Positions 1-11,545 of a stretch of DNA of 64,000 bases are shown here, piece by piece; position 1 is the stretch's first letter; every line of letters begins with the position of its first letter. Below the pieces are notes generated by a model that was not told the origin of the DNA, ran no database searches, and saw only the letters and a program-made list of their open reading frames with translations. The stretch is from positions 2,480,001 through 2,544,000 of the forward strand of contig NZ_CP015732.1 in assembly GCF_001750145.1 (NCBI RefSeq), written 5' to 3'. This stretch comes from Arthrobacter sp. U41 (GTDB lineage: Bacteria; Actinomycetota; Actinomycetes; Actinomycetales; Micrococcaceae). Made by a program: the position numbers and the translations under genes.

Positions 1-821
<821 letters not shown>

Positions 822-1028
822 CGGTAGCCTCTCAGCCCTGGTGGGTTCCCGACCTTCCGTTGTCCTGCAGCCGGTATTTATATCAGAGTACTAACACAAC
901 TGCCGGGCCTGACAGAGAGTTCCCGGGGAAATCTGTCTCGGGCCGCCGGCCGGGAGATAGCGCGGGCAGGTTAACTGCCTGCGCGGTTCCGGTTCATCCG
1001 GCCGCAGGACCGACGTTAAGGTTGAAGG

Positions 1029-1916
1029 ATGATCAATCCCCTGACTCCCGTCCCGTTCCGTGCGCCCGGCAGTGATGGCACCGGCAGGCAGGGATACCCG
1101 CCGGCCCCGGAACCGCTTCCGGTGCCGGTGATGGACAACCACACCCATCTCGATTTCCCGAACGAGGACCTTGCGGTCAGCATCGGTGACGCCCTCGATG
1201 CCGCCGAGGCCGTGGGGGTCCAGGGTGCCGTGCAGGTGGGATGCGACCTCGAATCGTCCAGATTCACTGTCCAGGCAGTGGACCTGGATCCGCGGCTGCT
1301 GGGCGCCGTTGCCCTCCACCCCAATGACGCGCCGGGATATGCCGCGCGCGGAGAACTGGACGAGGCCCTGGCCGAGATCGAGGCCCTCGCGGCGCACCCG
1401 AGGATCCGGGCCATCGGCGAAACCGGCCTGGATTTCTTCCGCACCCAGGGGGAGGGGTTGGCCCATCAGCGCTATTCCTTCCGGCGTCACATCGACATTG
1501 CCAAACGCCTCGGGCTGGCACTGCAAATCCACGACCGTGACGCGCATGACGACGTCGTCCAGGTGCTGCGGGAGGAGGGGGCCCCCGAACGCGTGGTGTT
1601 CCACTGTTTCTCGGGCGGGGCGGAGCTGGCCCGGATCTGCAACACCGAGGGCTGGTACATGTCCTTCGCCGGGACCCTGACCTTCAAAAATGCCGCGGAT
1701 CTCCGCGCCGCCGTGGCTATCGCGGAGCCGGAGCGGATCCTGGTCGAGACGGACGCGCCGTTCCTGACCCCGCATCCCCACCGGGGCCGGCCCAACGCAA
1801 GCTATATGGTCCCCTACACCGTCCGGGCGATGGCCGAATTGACTGGATGGGAGCTCTCGGAACTGTGTGCCCGGATCGCCGGAAATACCGTGCAGGCATA
1901 CGGATCCTGGGACTGA
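1029..1916 (+). CDS. tatD: TatD-family metal-dependent hydrolase
   Basis: The product is 295 aa, a TIM-barrel metallohydrolase of the TatD/YcfH DNase family. Visible family signatures are the metal-binding HTH at residues 38-40 (DNHTHLD), the GETGLDFFR strand with the metal-ligand Glu, HCFSG, and the C-terminal VETDAPFLTP with the catalytic Asp. The first 34 residues are a proline-rich extension, so translation might instead begin nearer M35. AAGG at 1018-1021 precedes the ATG at 1029 by seven bases. It lies upstream of rpfB-rsmA-ispE, the same order as Rv1008-Rv1011 in mycobacteria, so a housekeeping role in DNA or nucleotide repair is expected. Substrate preference cannot be read from sequence. 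Confidence 0.93.
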   Translation: MINPLTPVPFRAPGSDGTGRQGYPPAPEPLPVPVMDNHTHLDFPNEDLAVSIGDALDAAEAVGVQGAVQVGCDLESSRFTVQAVDLDPRLLGAVALHPNDAPGYAARGELDEALAEIEALAAHPRIRAIGETGLDFFRTQGEGLAHQRYSFRRHIDIAKRLGLALQIHDRDAHDDVVQVLREEGAPERVVFHCFSGGAELARICNTEGWYMSFAGTLTFKNAADLRAAVAIAEPERILVETDAPFLTPHPHRGRPNASYMVPYTVRAMAELTGWELSELCARIAGNTVQAYGSWD

Positions 1917-2050
1917 TGTGACGAAAGCGCACCCCGCCGGATAGATACCGCGTATGCGGATTTTGTTGGTGGCTTTATAACGCTCCGGTTACAGTGGACA
2001 ACTATTAGCCGGGGTCGGGGAAGGCCTTCGGACAATTTCACTCCTGCAGG

Positions 2051-2083
2051 GCGCGCATCGTGGCCAACGAACCATGTGCGCGC
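2051..2083 (+). other. Hairpin in the rpfB leader
   Basis: Arms GCGCGCA (2051-2057) and TGCGCGC (2077-2083) pair perfectly. Inside them TCGT (2058-2061) pairs with ACGA (2067-2070) around a five-base loop. The hairpin lies in the 281-nt gap between tatD and rpfB, about 115 nt before the rpfB start. The gap holds no credible gene. The rpfA and rpfB leaders of actinobacteria are often regulated, but no known riboswitch consensus was recognised here. Confidence 0.4.
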
Positions 2084-2197
2084 TCTCGTTTGTGAGTGTG
2101 GCAGTGCACACAGCTGCCGCGGACATCACGCGCCCTGCGGGTGCGGCCTCAGGGCTGTCGGCGGCGGGTGAAAGCGTGCACTTTTCCCCGTGCCCGG

Positions 2198-3382
2198 ATG
2201 GTCCAAAAGATACGGGCAATCGTGGTCAAGTTCTTCACATCGGATGGCAAAGTCAGCTTCGTCAAAGTCGGCACGCAGCTCGTGGTGCTGGTGGCACTCG
2301 TGCTGGGACTCGTTGCCTTCGTCGGCAACAACAAGACAGTCACCCTCAACGTCGACGGCAAAGTGAGTTCCGTCCAGACCTTCGGCGGCACCGTCGGCCA
2401 GGTCGTCAAGGGCGCCAACCTTGAACTCCAGTCCTCCGACCGGGTCACGCCCGCCGCGGACTCCCATGTACAGGACGGCTCCGTCATCAACGTCAACCTC
2501 GCCAAGGCCGTCAAGGTCAGCCTGGACGGCGCGGAGCGGACCATCAGCACCACCTCGCCCACTGTCGAGGGCCTCGTGACGGAACTCGGCGTGGCCGGCG
2601 CCTCGGAACTGTCCGTTCCGAAGGACGCGCAGCTCGCAGTCTCCGGCTCCTTCGTTACGATCTCGACGCCGAAGAGCGTGAGCATCGTTGCTGACGGCAA
2701 GGCCGACAAGACCACAACGACAGCGGCCAACGTCGGCCAGCTCCTCGCCGACGCCGGCATCTCGCTGGGCGCCACCGACCGCGTCTCGCAGCCGGACAAC
2801 GCCCCGGTGGTCAATGACATGGTCATTAAGGTTTCCCGCGTGGACGCCAGCCAGACGGCCGAAGCGACCGAGGCCGTGCCGTTCGAAACCTTCACCACCG
2901 AGGACGCCGGGCTGACCAAGGGCGAAAAGAAGGTGACCCAGGCGGGCGTGGCCGGCACCATCAGCAAGAGCTTCAAGCTGGTCCTCGTCGACGGCCGCGA
3001 AGCCTCCCGCACCCTGGTGTCCGAGTCCGTCAGCATCCAGCCAGTCACCGAAAAGATCACCGTCGGCACCAAGCCCAAGCCCAAGCCGGCAGCACAGACC
3101 GCCGGTGCCAACACCGGCGCCGGGGCCCCGGCCATGATGAACGAAGCCATGTGGGACAAGATCGCGCAGTGCGAGTCCACCGGCAACTGGTCCATCAACA
3201 ACGGCAACGGCTACTACGGCGGACTGCAGTTCGACATCCAGACCTGGCTCGGATCCGGCGGCGGCGCATACGCCCCGAACGCCAGCCTGGCCACCAAGGC
3301 CCAGCAGATCGACATCGCCAACCGGGTCTACGCACAGCGCGGCCTGCAGCCCTGGGGCTGCGGCTGGGCAGCCTCAAGCTAA
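2198..3382 (+). CDS. rpfB: Resuscitation-promoting factor RpfB (G5 and Rpf domains)
   Basis: The 394-aa product is a secreted or membrane-anchored peptidoglycan lytic transglycosylase that acts in growth and in exit from dormancy. A single N-terminal hydrophobic segment (VGTQLVVLVALVLGLVAFV, about residues 20-40) acts as signal or anchor. Three DUF348 ubiquitin-like repeats follow, then a G5 domain (about 230-305), a KPKPKP linker, and a C-terminal Rpf catalytic domain of about 75 residues with the catalytic Glu in CESTGNW and the family GYYGGLQF. The domain order matches mycobacterial RpfB. The frame extends upstream to 2096, but that part encodes unrelated Arg/Cys-rich sequence, so I chose ATG 2198. 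GTG 2222 (VVKFFTSDG) is also possible. A terminator hairpin follows immediately. Confidence 0.94.
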   Translation: MVQKIRAIVVKFFTSDGKVSFVKVGTQLVVLVALVLGLVAFVGNNKTVTLNVDGKVSSVQTFGGTVGQVVKGANLELQSSDRVTPAADSHVQDGSVINVNLAKAVKVSLDGAERTISTTSPTVEGLVTELGVAGASELSVPKDAQLAVSGSFVTISTPKSVSIVADGKADKTTTTAANVGQLLADAGISLGATDRVSQPDNAPVVNDMVIKVSRVDASQTAEATEAVPFETFTTEDAGLTKGEKKVTQAGVAGTISKSFKLVLVDGREASRTLVSESVSIQPVTEKITVGTKPKPKPAAQTAGANTGAGAPAMMNEAMWDKIAQCESTGNWSINNGNGYYGGLQFDIQTWLGSGGGAYAPNASLATKAQQIDIANRVYAQRGLQPWGCGWAASS

Positions 3383-3389
3383 GCGGAGA

Positions 3390-3415
3390 CCGGCCGGAGC
3401 CTCAGCTCCGGCCGG
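3390..3415 (+). terminator. Terminator hairpin after rpfB
   Basis: Two perfect 11-bp arms (3390-3400 and 3405-3415) enclose a CTCA loop, starting eight bases after the rpfB stop codon. There is no T-tract, which is common for actinobacterial terminators. Confidence 0.7.
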
Positions 3416-3484
3416 CGCCCAAATGCATTTAGCCAAATGTATCTGGACGGCGTCCGCAGCTGCTGACCACGGCAGCGGACACCA

Positions 3485-3523
3485 GGCAAAGGCCGGGTCC
3501 GGTTCCCGGACCCGGCCTTTGCC
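3485..3523 (+). terminator. Second strong hairpin between rpfB and rsmA
   Basis: Perfect 18-bp arms (3485-3502 and 3506-3523) enclose a three-base loop. With the preceding hairpin it makes a double stop between rpfB and rsmA, so rsmA is probably transcribed from its own promoter in 3524-3593. Confidence 0.75.
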
Positions 3524-3593
3524 ATGCCCGGGCTGTGGATACCCGGCGTTTGCCAGGCCATGCCCAACCTGGCCGGCGGGATAGGATACCTAG

Positions 3594-4517
3594 GTGACTG
3601 AACCGACCCCCTCCGCGCCAGGCAGTACGCCACTCTCTGCCCCGACCGGTACTCCGGCGACCGCGCCCCCACCCCTGATGGGCGCCTCGGACATCCGCAG
3701 GCTGGCCGAGGAGATCGGGGTCCGTCCCACCAAGTCCCTGGGCCAAAACTTCGTCATTGACGGCAACACCATCCGCAGGATCGTCGCCGCCGCGGACATC
3801 CACCCCGACGAGACAGTCCTTGAGGTGGGGCCCGGGCTGGGATCGCTCACCCTGGGGCTGCTGGACGCCGCCCGCTCCGTCGTCGCCGTCGAGATTGATC
3901 CGGTGCTTGCCGGCAAACTGCCTGCCACGGTCGCCCAGTGGCGACCGGCCGCCGTCGGGAATTTTCACCTTGTGCTCGCCGACGCCATGCGGGTCACCGA
4001 GCTGCCGGTGCAGCCGACCGCTCTCGTGGCGAACCTTCCCTACAACGTTGCCGTCCCGGTGGTCCTGCACCTGCTGCAGCACTTCCCGAGTCTCCGCCAT
4101 GGCCTGGTGATGGTCCAGGACGAGGTGGCCGACCGGCTCGCCGCCGGGCCCGGGTCCAAGACCTACGGCGTTCCCTCGGTCAAGGCAGCCTGGTACAGCA
4201 GCATGCGCAAAGCGGGGGTCATCGGCATGAACGTCTTCTGGCCCGCACCCAAGATCCACTCCGGCCTCGTGTCGTTTACCCGCCGGGAACCACCCGTCAC
4301 CACGGCCACCCGGGAACAGGTGTTCGCCGTTATCGATGCCGCCTTCGCCCAGCGGCGCAAGACGCTTCGCGCGGCACTGGCCGGATGGGCCGGCAGCGCC
4401 GCGGAGGCCGAACGCTGCCTGCGGGCCGCCGGCATCGACCCCACCGCGCGCGGCGAAGTGATCGACATCGCGGCCTTTTCCAGGATCGCGGAAGCCCGCG
4501 AGCAGCCGGTAAACTGA
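3594..4517 (+). CDS. rsmA: 16S rRNA dimethyladenosine transferase RsmA/KsgA
   Basis: The 307-aa enzyme makes N6,N6-dimethyladenosines at A1518 and A1519 of 16S rRNA with S-adenosylmethionine, a late step of small-subunit assembly. Visible motifs are [10 protein letters not shown] before the fold, the SAM-binding motif [13 protein letters not shown], and the catalytic motif IV NLPYN. The C-terminal helical domain is complete ([10 protein letters not shown]). An N-terminal Pro/Ser/Thr-rich extension of about 30 residues precedes the conserved start, which leaves the exact GTG start slightly uncertain. It sits between rpfB and ispE, the conserved actinobacterial context. Loss of this gene typically gives kasugamycin resistance. 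Confidence 0.97.
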   Translation: MTEPTPSAPGSTPLSAPTGTPATAPPPLMGASDIRRLAEEIGVRPTKSLGQNFVIDGNTIRRIVAAADIHPDETVLEVGPGLGSLTLGLLDAARSVVAVEIDPVLAGKLPATVAQWRPAAVGNFHLVLADAMRVTELPVQPTALVANLPYNVAVPVVLHLLQHFPSLRHGLVMVQDEVADRLAAGPGSKTYGVPSVKAAWYSSMRKAGVIGMNVFWPAPKIHSGLVSFTRREPPVTTATREQVFAVIDAAFAQRRKTLRAALAGWAGSAAEAERCLRAAGIDPTARGEVIDIAAFSRIAEAREQPVN

Positions 4518-4598
4518 CCCCGCCGGCAGCACCGGAAACGTGAACCCGGTCCTGCGCCGTGCTTGGAGCCTGACCCTGCCATGCCATAGCGTGGAGCC

Positions 4599-5561
4599 AT
4601 GAACGCAGTGAGAGGGCGCTTTGCCGCGAGGACTGTCCGGGTCAAGGCCCCCGGCAAGGTAAACGTCTCACTCGATGTTGGCCCCCTTCGCCCGGACGGC
4701 TACCACTCGGTGGCCAGCGTCTACCTCGCGGTGTCCCTCTACGAAGAAGTCGCCGCCACCAGCACGGACACCGGGGAAATAACAGTCAGCATCAGCCCGG
4801 CCAGCACCCTCGACCTCGACGGTGTGGACATCCCCCTGGATGAGCGCAACCTGGCCTACAAGGCCGCCGCGATCATGGCCGACGTCTCGGAGCACTCCAC
4901 CGGCGTCCATCTCGAGATCACGAAGCGGGTGCCCGTGGCCGGAGGCATGGGCGGCGGCTCGGCCGACGCGGCAGCCACGCTGCTTGCCTGCGACGCGCTG
5001 TGGAACAGCGGACTCTCGCGCGACGAACTCGCCCATCTGGCCGCAGAACTCGGCGCCGACGTTCCGTTCTCCCTGCTCGGCGGTACCGCCGTCGGGCTCG
5101 GCCTGGGCGACGAACTCTCGCCGGCCCTCGTCAAAGCCCAGACCGACTGGGTCCTGGTGACCGCGGATTTCGGCCTGCCCACCCCGGAGGTCTACCGGAC
5201 CCTGGACCGGCTGCGCGCCGCCGAGGGGGCCGCAGTCGAGGAACCCACCGCGGTGGACCCGATGATCCTCCAGGCCCTGCGCAGCGGGGACGCCGACGCT
5301 TTGAGCCGCGTGCTGGTCAACGATCTCCAGCGCGCCTCGATTGAGCTGGCCCCCGGCCTCCGGGACACCCTGGGTCTCGGTGAATCTTTGGGGGCGATCG
5401 CCGGCATCGTCTCCGGTTCCGGACCCACGGTCGCGCTGCTGGCCCACAGCCCGGCGGCGGCTGAGGGGCTGGCCGAAGACCTCCGGCACCACGGCCTCGA
5501 CGCCATGGCGGTGCACGGCCCGGTTCACGGGGCGCGCATCATCTCCGATACGCTCCTTTAA
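4599..5561 (+). CDS. ispE: 4-diphosphocytidyl-2-C-methyl-D-erythritol kinase IspE
   Basis: The 320-aa GHMP-superfamily kinase phosphorylates CDP-methylerythritol in the non-mevalonate (MEP) isoprenoid pathway. Residues 12-22 (VRVKAPGKVNV) form the substrate-binding N-terminus. The ATP-binding glycine loop is GGMGGGSADAA (about 112-122), and the C-terminal GHMP motif is GIVSGSGPTVALL. It lies 81 bp downstream of rsmA on the same strand. The length is normal for the family and no key residue is missing. Confidence 0.97.
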   Translation: MNAVRGRFAARTVRVKAPGKVNVSLDVGPLRPDGYHSVASVYLAVSLYEEVAATSTDTGEITVSISPASTLDLDGVDIPLDERNLAYKAAAIMADVSEHSTGVHLEITKRVPVAGGMGGGSADAAATLLACDALWNSGLSRDELAHLAAELGADVPFSLLGGTAVGLGLGDELSPALVKAQTDWVLVTADFGLPTPEVYRTLDRLRAAEGAAVEEPTAVDPMILQALRSGDADALSRVLVNDLQRASIELAPGLRDTLGLGESLGAIAGIVSGSGPTVALLAHSPAAAEGLAEDLRHHGLDAMAVHGPVHGARIISDTLL

Positions 5562-5654
5562 TAGGATTGTCGTCACCCGCACGACGTATGTGGCTTGGAT
5601 CGATCCGGCCTGACCTTTGCTTGACATTATTTTTCTCTAGGAAAGCAGTTCCCA

Positions 5655-7484
<1,830 letters not shown>

Positions 7485-7500
7485 TCCCTTGGACCCGGGG

Positions 7501-7640
7501 GGACATGCCCAGTATGTTGCGGCCCGGCTGGACATGTCCCCCGCTCGCGTCCGATCCCTCAGGACATGTCCCTCGGGGCAGGCAACGGTTGGACATGTTG
7601 GTGCTATGTCCATGCTTTGAGACCAGGGGAGGGCATGTCC
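7501..7640. repeat. Cluster of GGACATGTCC palindromes
   Basis: The 220-bp convergent gap between the ABC-F gene and the TetR gene carries repeated copies of the 10-bp palindrome GGACATGTCC. There are perfect copies at 7530-7539 and 7562-7571, a 9/10 copy at 7501-7510, an 8/10 copy at 7591-7600, a half copy ending at 7611, and a 9/10 copy at 7631-7640. Copies start 29, 32, 29, 11 and 29 bp apart, roughly whole helical turns. Two of them form a perfect TGGACAT-N9-ATGTCCA inverted repeat at 7590-7612. No gene is evident here; the function is unknown. Confidence 0.85.
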
Positions 7641-7704
7641 CGCGGGGACGCTCAGAGCCCCCAGCCCGCCCGCTGCCGCAGGAATGGGCCAGCCGCACCT
7701 GGGT

Positions 7705-8391
7705 CTAGTCGTCGCTGCGGAGTTCGGGGTCTTTCCGGAGGCCGGTGAGGCCGTTCCAGGCGAGGTTGACCAGGTGCGCGGCCACTTCGCGCTTGTCCGG
7801 CGTGCGGCACTCCTGCCACCACTGTCCCGTCATTGCCACCATTCCCACCAGCATCTGCGCGTACATGGCGCCGTCGGCCGACGTGAAGCCGCGGCGGGCG
7901 AACTCGTCGGCCAGGATGTACTCCACGCGGGCTGTGACGTGGGAGAGCAGGGTGGAGAAGGCTCCCTCGGGCTGCGCCGGCGGGGCGTCGCGCATCAGGA
8001 TGCGGAAGCCTTCGGTGCGGTCCTCGATATAGGTCAGCAGCGCCAGGGCGGCCCGCTCGACCAGCACGCGCGGTTTGGCTTCCTCGGAAAGCGCATCGTT
8101 GATGGAGCCCAGCAGGATCCGGAACTCGCATTCCACGACCTGCGTGTACAGGCCTTCCTTCGAGCCGAAGTGCTCATAGATCACCGGTTTGGACACCCCT
8201 GCCGCCGCGGCGATCTCCTCGATGGTGGTCCCGTCCAGTCCGCGCACTGCGAAGAGTCCCCGGCCGATGCCGATCAGCTGGCTGCGGCGCTGGGGCCCTG
8301 TCATCCGGACCCGGGGTATGTAGTCGGCGGACCGCACGGGCCTGCCGCTGCGGCCCTCCGCCGCTCCGGATACCCCTGCGCTGTTGCTCAC
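7705..8391 (-). CDS. TetR/AcrR-family transcriptional regulator
   Basis: The 228-aa product carries an N-terminal TetR helix-turn-helix: RSQLIGIGRGLFAVRG, then TTIEEIAAAAGVSKPVIYEHFGSKEGLY at about residues 44-84. The C-terminal ligand domain is not diagnostic. I chose GTG 8391 because GGAG lies six bases upstream; a longer in-frame start at 8457 would add 22 unrelated residues and has no better site. It converges with the ABC-F gene across the GGACATGTCC cluster and is read away from tRNA-Gln. Its target and ligand cannot be assigned. Confidence 0.92.
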   Translation of the reverse strand: MSNSAGVSGAAEGRSGRPVRSADYIPRVRMTGPQRRSQLIGIGRGLFAVRGLDGTTIEEIAAAAGVSKPVIYEHFGSKEGLYTQVVECEFRILLGSINDALSEEAKPRVLVERAALALLTYIEDRTEGFRILMRDAPPAQPEGAFSTLLSHVTARVEYILADEFARRGFTSADGAMYAQMLVGMVAMTGQWWQECRTPDKREVAAHLVNLAWNGLTGLRKDPELRSDD

Positions 8392-8519
8392 CGCTCCATC
8401 ATGCCCCAGATTCCCCCGCCGGGAGGGGAGCCGCCGCGCTCTGTCCGGGGTCAACACTGGGCGGCAACGCAGTATGGCAGAATTGACTCTCGTGCCACAG
8501 GCTCACAGCCTTGGCATGG

Positions 8520-8591
8520 TCCGCCCTGGTGTAATGGCAGCACCCCGGCCTTTGGAGCCGTGGAGTATAGGTTCGAGTCCTATGGGCGGAA
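8520..8591 (+). tRNA. tRNA-Gln (anticodon TTG)
   Basis: A full cloverleaf can be drawn. The acceptor stem TCCGCCC (8520-8526) pairs with GGGCGGA (8584-8590). The D stem is GTGT/GCAC, the anticodon loop CTTTGGA gives anticodon TTG, and the T arm is ATAGG-TTCGAGT-CCTAT. CCA is not encoded. The outermost anticodon-stem pair (27-43) is a C-T mismatch. It lies between the divergent tetR gene and glmU. Confidence 0.95.
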
Positions 8592-8803
8592 CTGCTGCGC
8601 GTTGAGGGGCCGGGAAGCGGCACCCGGCGGACGCGGCCCGGCGCGAGTCCAGTAGGATGAATCTGGCGCCGTGACCGGAATTTTCTCCGGCCAAGCCGCG
8701 CGGATCCGGCAACCGAGGTGCATCAACTGCCCTCAGCCGCCCGCCACCCAGATCCACCGAACAGCGGCAATGAGCTAAGCCACTGAGCAAGGAGAGCCCG
8801 TAC

Positions 8804-10285
8804 GTGAGCCCCGAGAAGACCGGCCCAGCCGCCGTAATCGTCCTAGCTGCAGGTGCCGGTACCCGGATGAAGTCCCGTACCCCCAAAATCCTCCACGAGA
8901 TCGGTGGCCGGTCCCTCGTCGGCCACGCCCTGCATGCCGCCCGCACGATCCGGCCGCAGGAACTGGCCCTCGTGGTCCGTCATGAACGCGACCTGGTGGC
9001 CGCCCACATCGCCGCCGTCGACCCGGGAGCCCTGATCGTTGACCAGGACGAGGTTCCCGGCACCGGCCGCGCCGTCGAAGCCGCCCTGGAGGCACTGGAC
9101 GCACGCGGACCGCTCAGCGGCACCGTCGTCGTGACCTACGGCGACGTCCCCCTGCTCACCGGTGAACTGCTTGGCCAACTCGTCGCCAGCCACGAGGCTG
9201 AGCACAACGCCGTCACAGTCCTCACGGCCGTTCTGGACGACGCCACCGGCTACGGCCGCATCCTCCGCGCGGCGGACGGGTCGGTCACCGGCATCCGGGA
9301 GCACAAGGACGCCACGGACACCGAACGCGACATCCGGGAGATCAACTCCGGCATTTACGCCTTCGACGCCGCAGTGCTCCGTGACTCGCTGGCCCACGTC
9401 ACGACCGACAACGCCCAGGGCGAGAAGTACCTCACCGACGTGCTGTCCCTGGCCCGTGCCGCCGGAGGCCGCGTCGCCGCCGTCGTCACGGAAGACCGCT
9501 GGCAGGTCGAAGGTGCCAATGACCGGGTCCAGCTTTCGGCCCTCGGCGCCGAACTCAACCGGCGCACCGTCGAGGCCTGGATGCGCGCCGGCGTCACTGT
9601 CCTCGACCCGGCCACCACCTGGATCGACGCCACCGTGACCCTCGACGAGGACGTGCGGCTGCTGCCCAACATCCAGCTGCACGGCACCACCACGGTGGCG
9701 CGCGACGCCGTCGTCGGCCCCGACACGACCCTCACCGATGTCCGCGTGGGGGAGGGCGCCAAGGTGGTCCGCACGCACGGTTCAGGTTCCACGATCGGAG
9801 CCAAAGCGAGCGTCGGGCCGTTCACCTACCTGCGCCCCGGCACCGTCCTCGGCGAGACCGGCAAGATCGGCGCGTTCTACGAGACCAAGAACGTCACCAT
9901 CGGCCGGGGTTCCAAGCTCTCCCACCTCGGCTACGCGGGCGACGCCGAGATCGGCGAAGACACGAACATCGGCTGCGGAAACATCACCGCGAACTACGAC
10001 GGCGAGAAGAAGCACCGCACGGTCATCGGCTCGGGTGTGCGCACCGGCTCCAACACCGTCTTCGTCGCACCCGTCCGGGTCGGTGACGGGGCCTACAGCG
10101 GAGCCGGCGCAGTGATCCGCCGCGACGTTCCGCCCGGCGCCCTGGTCCTGTCCCTGGCCAAGCAGCAGAACTCCGAGGGCTGGGTCCTCGCGAACCGCCC
10201 CGGCTCGGTTTCGGCGTCCCTGGCCGAGGCTGCCGGCGCCACCACAACTTCCTCCAGTACTCCGGCATCTACAGAAGAGGGCTAG
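8804..10285 (+). CDS. glmU: Bifunctional GlmU (GlcNAc-1-P uridylyltransferase/GlcN-1-P acetyltransferase)
   Basis: The 493-aa cytoplasmic enzyme acetylates glucosamine-1-phosphate and then couples it to UTP, giving UDP-GlcNAc for peptidoglycan. The N-terminal pyrophosphorylase domain has LAAGAGTRMKSRTPKILHEI (about residues 12-31), including the catalytic Arg and Lys, and GDVPLL. The C-terminal left-handed beta helix shows hexapeptide repeats and the acetyltransferase segment GNITANYDGEKKHRT. The last 25 residues are a disordered Ala/Ser/Thr tail. It is followed after five bases by prs, whose ribosome binding site overlaps the glmU stop, as in many actinobacteria. Confidence 0.98.
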   Translation: MSPEKTGPAAVIVLAAGAGTRMKSRTPKILHEIGGRSLVGHALHAARTIRPQELALVVRHERDLVAAHIAAVDPGALIVDQDEVPGTGRAVEAALEALDARGPLSGTVVVTYGDVPLLTGELLGQLVASHEAEHNAVTVLTAVLDDATGYGRILRAADGSVTGIREHKDATDTERDIREINSGIYAFDAAVLRDSLAHVTTDNAQGEKYLTDVLSLARAAGGRVAAVVTEDRWQVEGANDRVQLSALGAELNRRTVEAWMRAGVTVLDPATTWIDATVTLDEDVRLLPNIQLHGTTTVARDAVVGPDTTLTDVRVGEGAKVVRTHGSGSTIGAKASVGPFTYLRPGTVLGETGKIGAFYETKNVTIGRGSKLSHLGYAGDAEIGEDTNIGCGNITANYDGEKKHRTVIGSGVRTGSNTVFVAPVRVGDGAYSGAGAVIRRDVPPGALVLSLAKQQNSEGWVLANRPGSVSASLAEAAGATTTSSSTPASTEEG

Positions 10286-10290
10286 CAAAA

Positions 10291-11271
10291 ATGAGCGAAA
10301 TTACGGCACGCGGCGAGAAGAAGCTGGTGCTTGCCGCTGGGCGCGCGCATCCTGAGCTGGCGAAGGAAATCGCCAAGGAGCTCGGAACCGAGCTGCTGCC
10401 CCTGGATGCCTACGACTTCGCCAACGGCGAGATCTACGTCCGCGCCGGGGAGAGCGTGCGGGGCACCGACGCTTTCGTCATCCAGGCGCACCCGGCCCCG
10501 CTGAACAACTGGCTGATGGAACAGCTCATCATGATCGATTCGCTCAAGCGGGCCTCCGCCAAGCGCATCACCGTGGTGTCTCCGTTCTACCCGTACGCCC
10601 GGCAGGACAAGAAGGGCCGCGGCCGCGAGCCCATCTCCGCCCGCCTGATCGCGGACCTGTACAAAACCGCCGGCGCCGACCGCATCATGAGCGTTGACCT
10701 GCACACCTCGCAGATCCAGGGCTTCTTCGACGGTCCCGTGGACCACCTGATGGCCATCCCGCTGCTGGCGGAGTACATCCGCACCCGCGTCGCGGCAGAC
10801 AACATCACGGTCGTCTCCCCGGACACCGGCCGGGTCCGGGTCGCCGAACAGTGGGCCGAGCGCCTCGGCGGCGCGCCGCTGGCCTTCGTGCACAAGAGCC
10901 GGGACCTGACCGTTCCGAACCAGGCCATGTCCAAGACGGTCGTCGGCCAGATCGAGGGCCGCACCTGCGTCCTGATCGACGACATGATTGACACCGGCGG
11001 CACCATTTCCGGCGCGGTCCAGGTGCTCAAAAACGCCGGCGCCAAGGACGTTATCATCGCCGCAACACACGCCGTCTTCTCCGATCCCGCGGCCCAGCGG
11101 CTGGCGGAATCCGGCGCCCGCGAGGTCGTCGTCACCAACACCCTGCCGATTGACGCCAGCAAGCGCTTCCCGCAGCTCACCGTGCTGTCCATCGCGCCGC
11201 TGATCGCGCGCGCCATCCGCGAAGTGTTCGACGACGGCTCCGTCACCAGCCTGTTCGACGGCAACGCCTAA
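10291..11271 (+). CDS. prs: Ribose-phosphate pyrophosphokinase
   Basis: The 326-aa class I PRPP synthase transfers pyrophosphate from ATP to ribose-5-phosphate, feeding purine, pyrimidine, His, Trp and NAD synthesis. Visible are the ATP-binding RQDKKGRGREPISA flexible loop, the metal-binding DLHTSQIQGFF, and the PRPP-binding loop VLIDDMIDTGGT. GAGGG overlapping the glmU stop serves as ribosome binding site, so glmU-prs is an operon with coupled translation. Two hairpins follow the gene. Confidence 0.98.
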   Translation: MSEITARGEKKLVLAAGRAHPELAKEIAKELGTELLPLDAYDFANGEIYVRAGESVRGTDAFVIQAHPAPLNNWLMEQLIMIDSLKRASAKRITVVSPFYPYARQDKKGRGREPISARLIADLYKTAGADRIMSVDLHTSQIQGFFDGPVDHLMAIPLLAEYIRTRVAADNITVVSPDTGRVRVAEQWAERLGGAPLAFVHKSRDLTVPNQAMSKTVVGQIEGRTCVLIDDMIDTGGTISGAVQVLKNAGAKDVIIAATHAVFSDPAAQRLAESGAREVVVTNTLPIDASKRFPQLTVLSIAPLIARAIREVFDDGSVTSLFDGNA

Positions 11272-11277
11272 CACCTG

Positions 11278-11341
11278 CGGTTGAGCCTGCTCAACCGTCC
11301 GCCAGTGCGGGACCGTTTTAATGAATCCGGCCCCGCACTGG
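11278..11341 (+). terminator. Paired hairpins after prs
   Basis: The first hairpin has 8-bp arms around CCTG (11278-11297). The second has arms at 11302-11315 and 11328-11341, which pair over 14 positions with one A-C mismatch around a T-rich loop. They begin six bases after the prs stop and probably end the glmU-prs transcript. Confidence 0.6.
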
Positions 11342-11545
11342 TAGCCTAGACACGAAACCTTGGCGAGGGAGAGCGCCCGGTACTCCGTATTAATGGAAAA
11401 TTAATCGGTAACCGGACTGCTGGTCTCCGTTATCGACTGGGTCTGAATCTCCCTTCGGAAGGGCGGCCTCACGGCCACCCGGCGTTGAAGGTCGCAAACA
11501 GACCTCCGCCCTTGCCGAACACCGCAATCCCACGAGGAGATCCAC

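Noticed and set aside
1917..2197. c-di-AMP (ydaO) riboswitch in the rpfB leader
   Set aside because: Expected from other actinobacterial rpf genes, but the conserved purine-rich core and GGGGGACC-type segments are not present.
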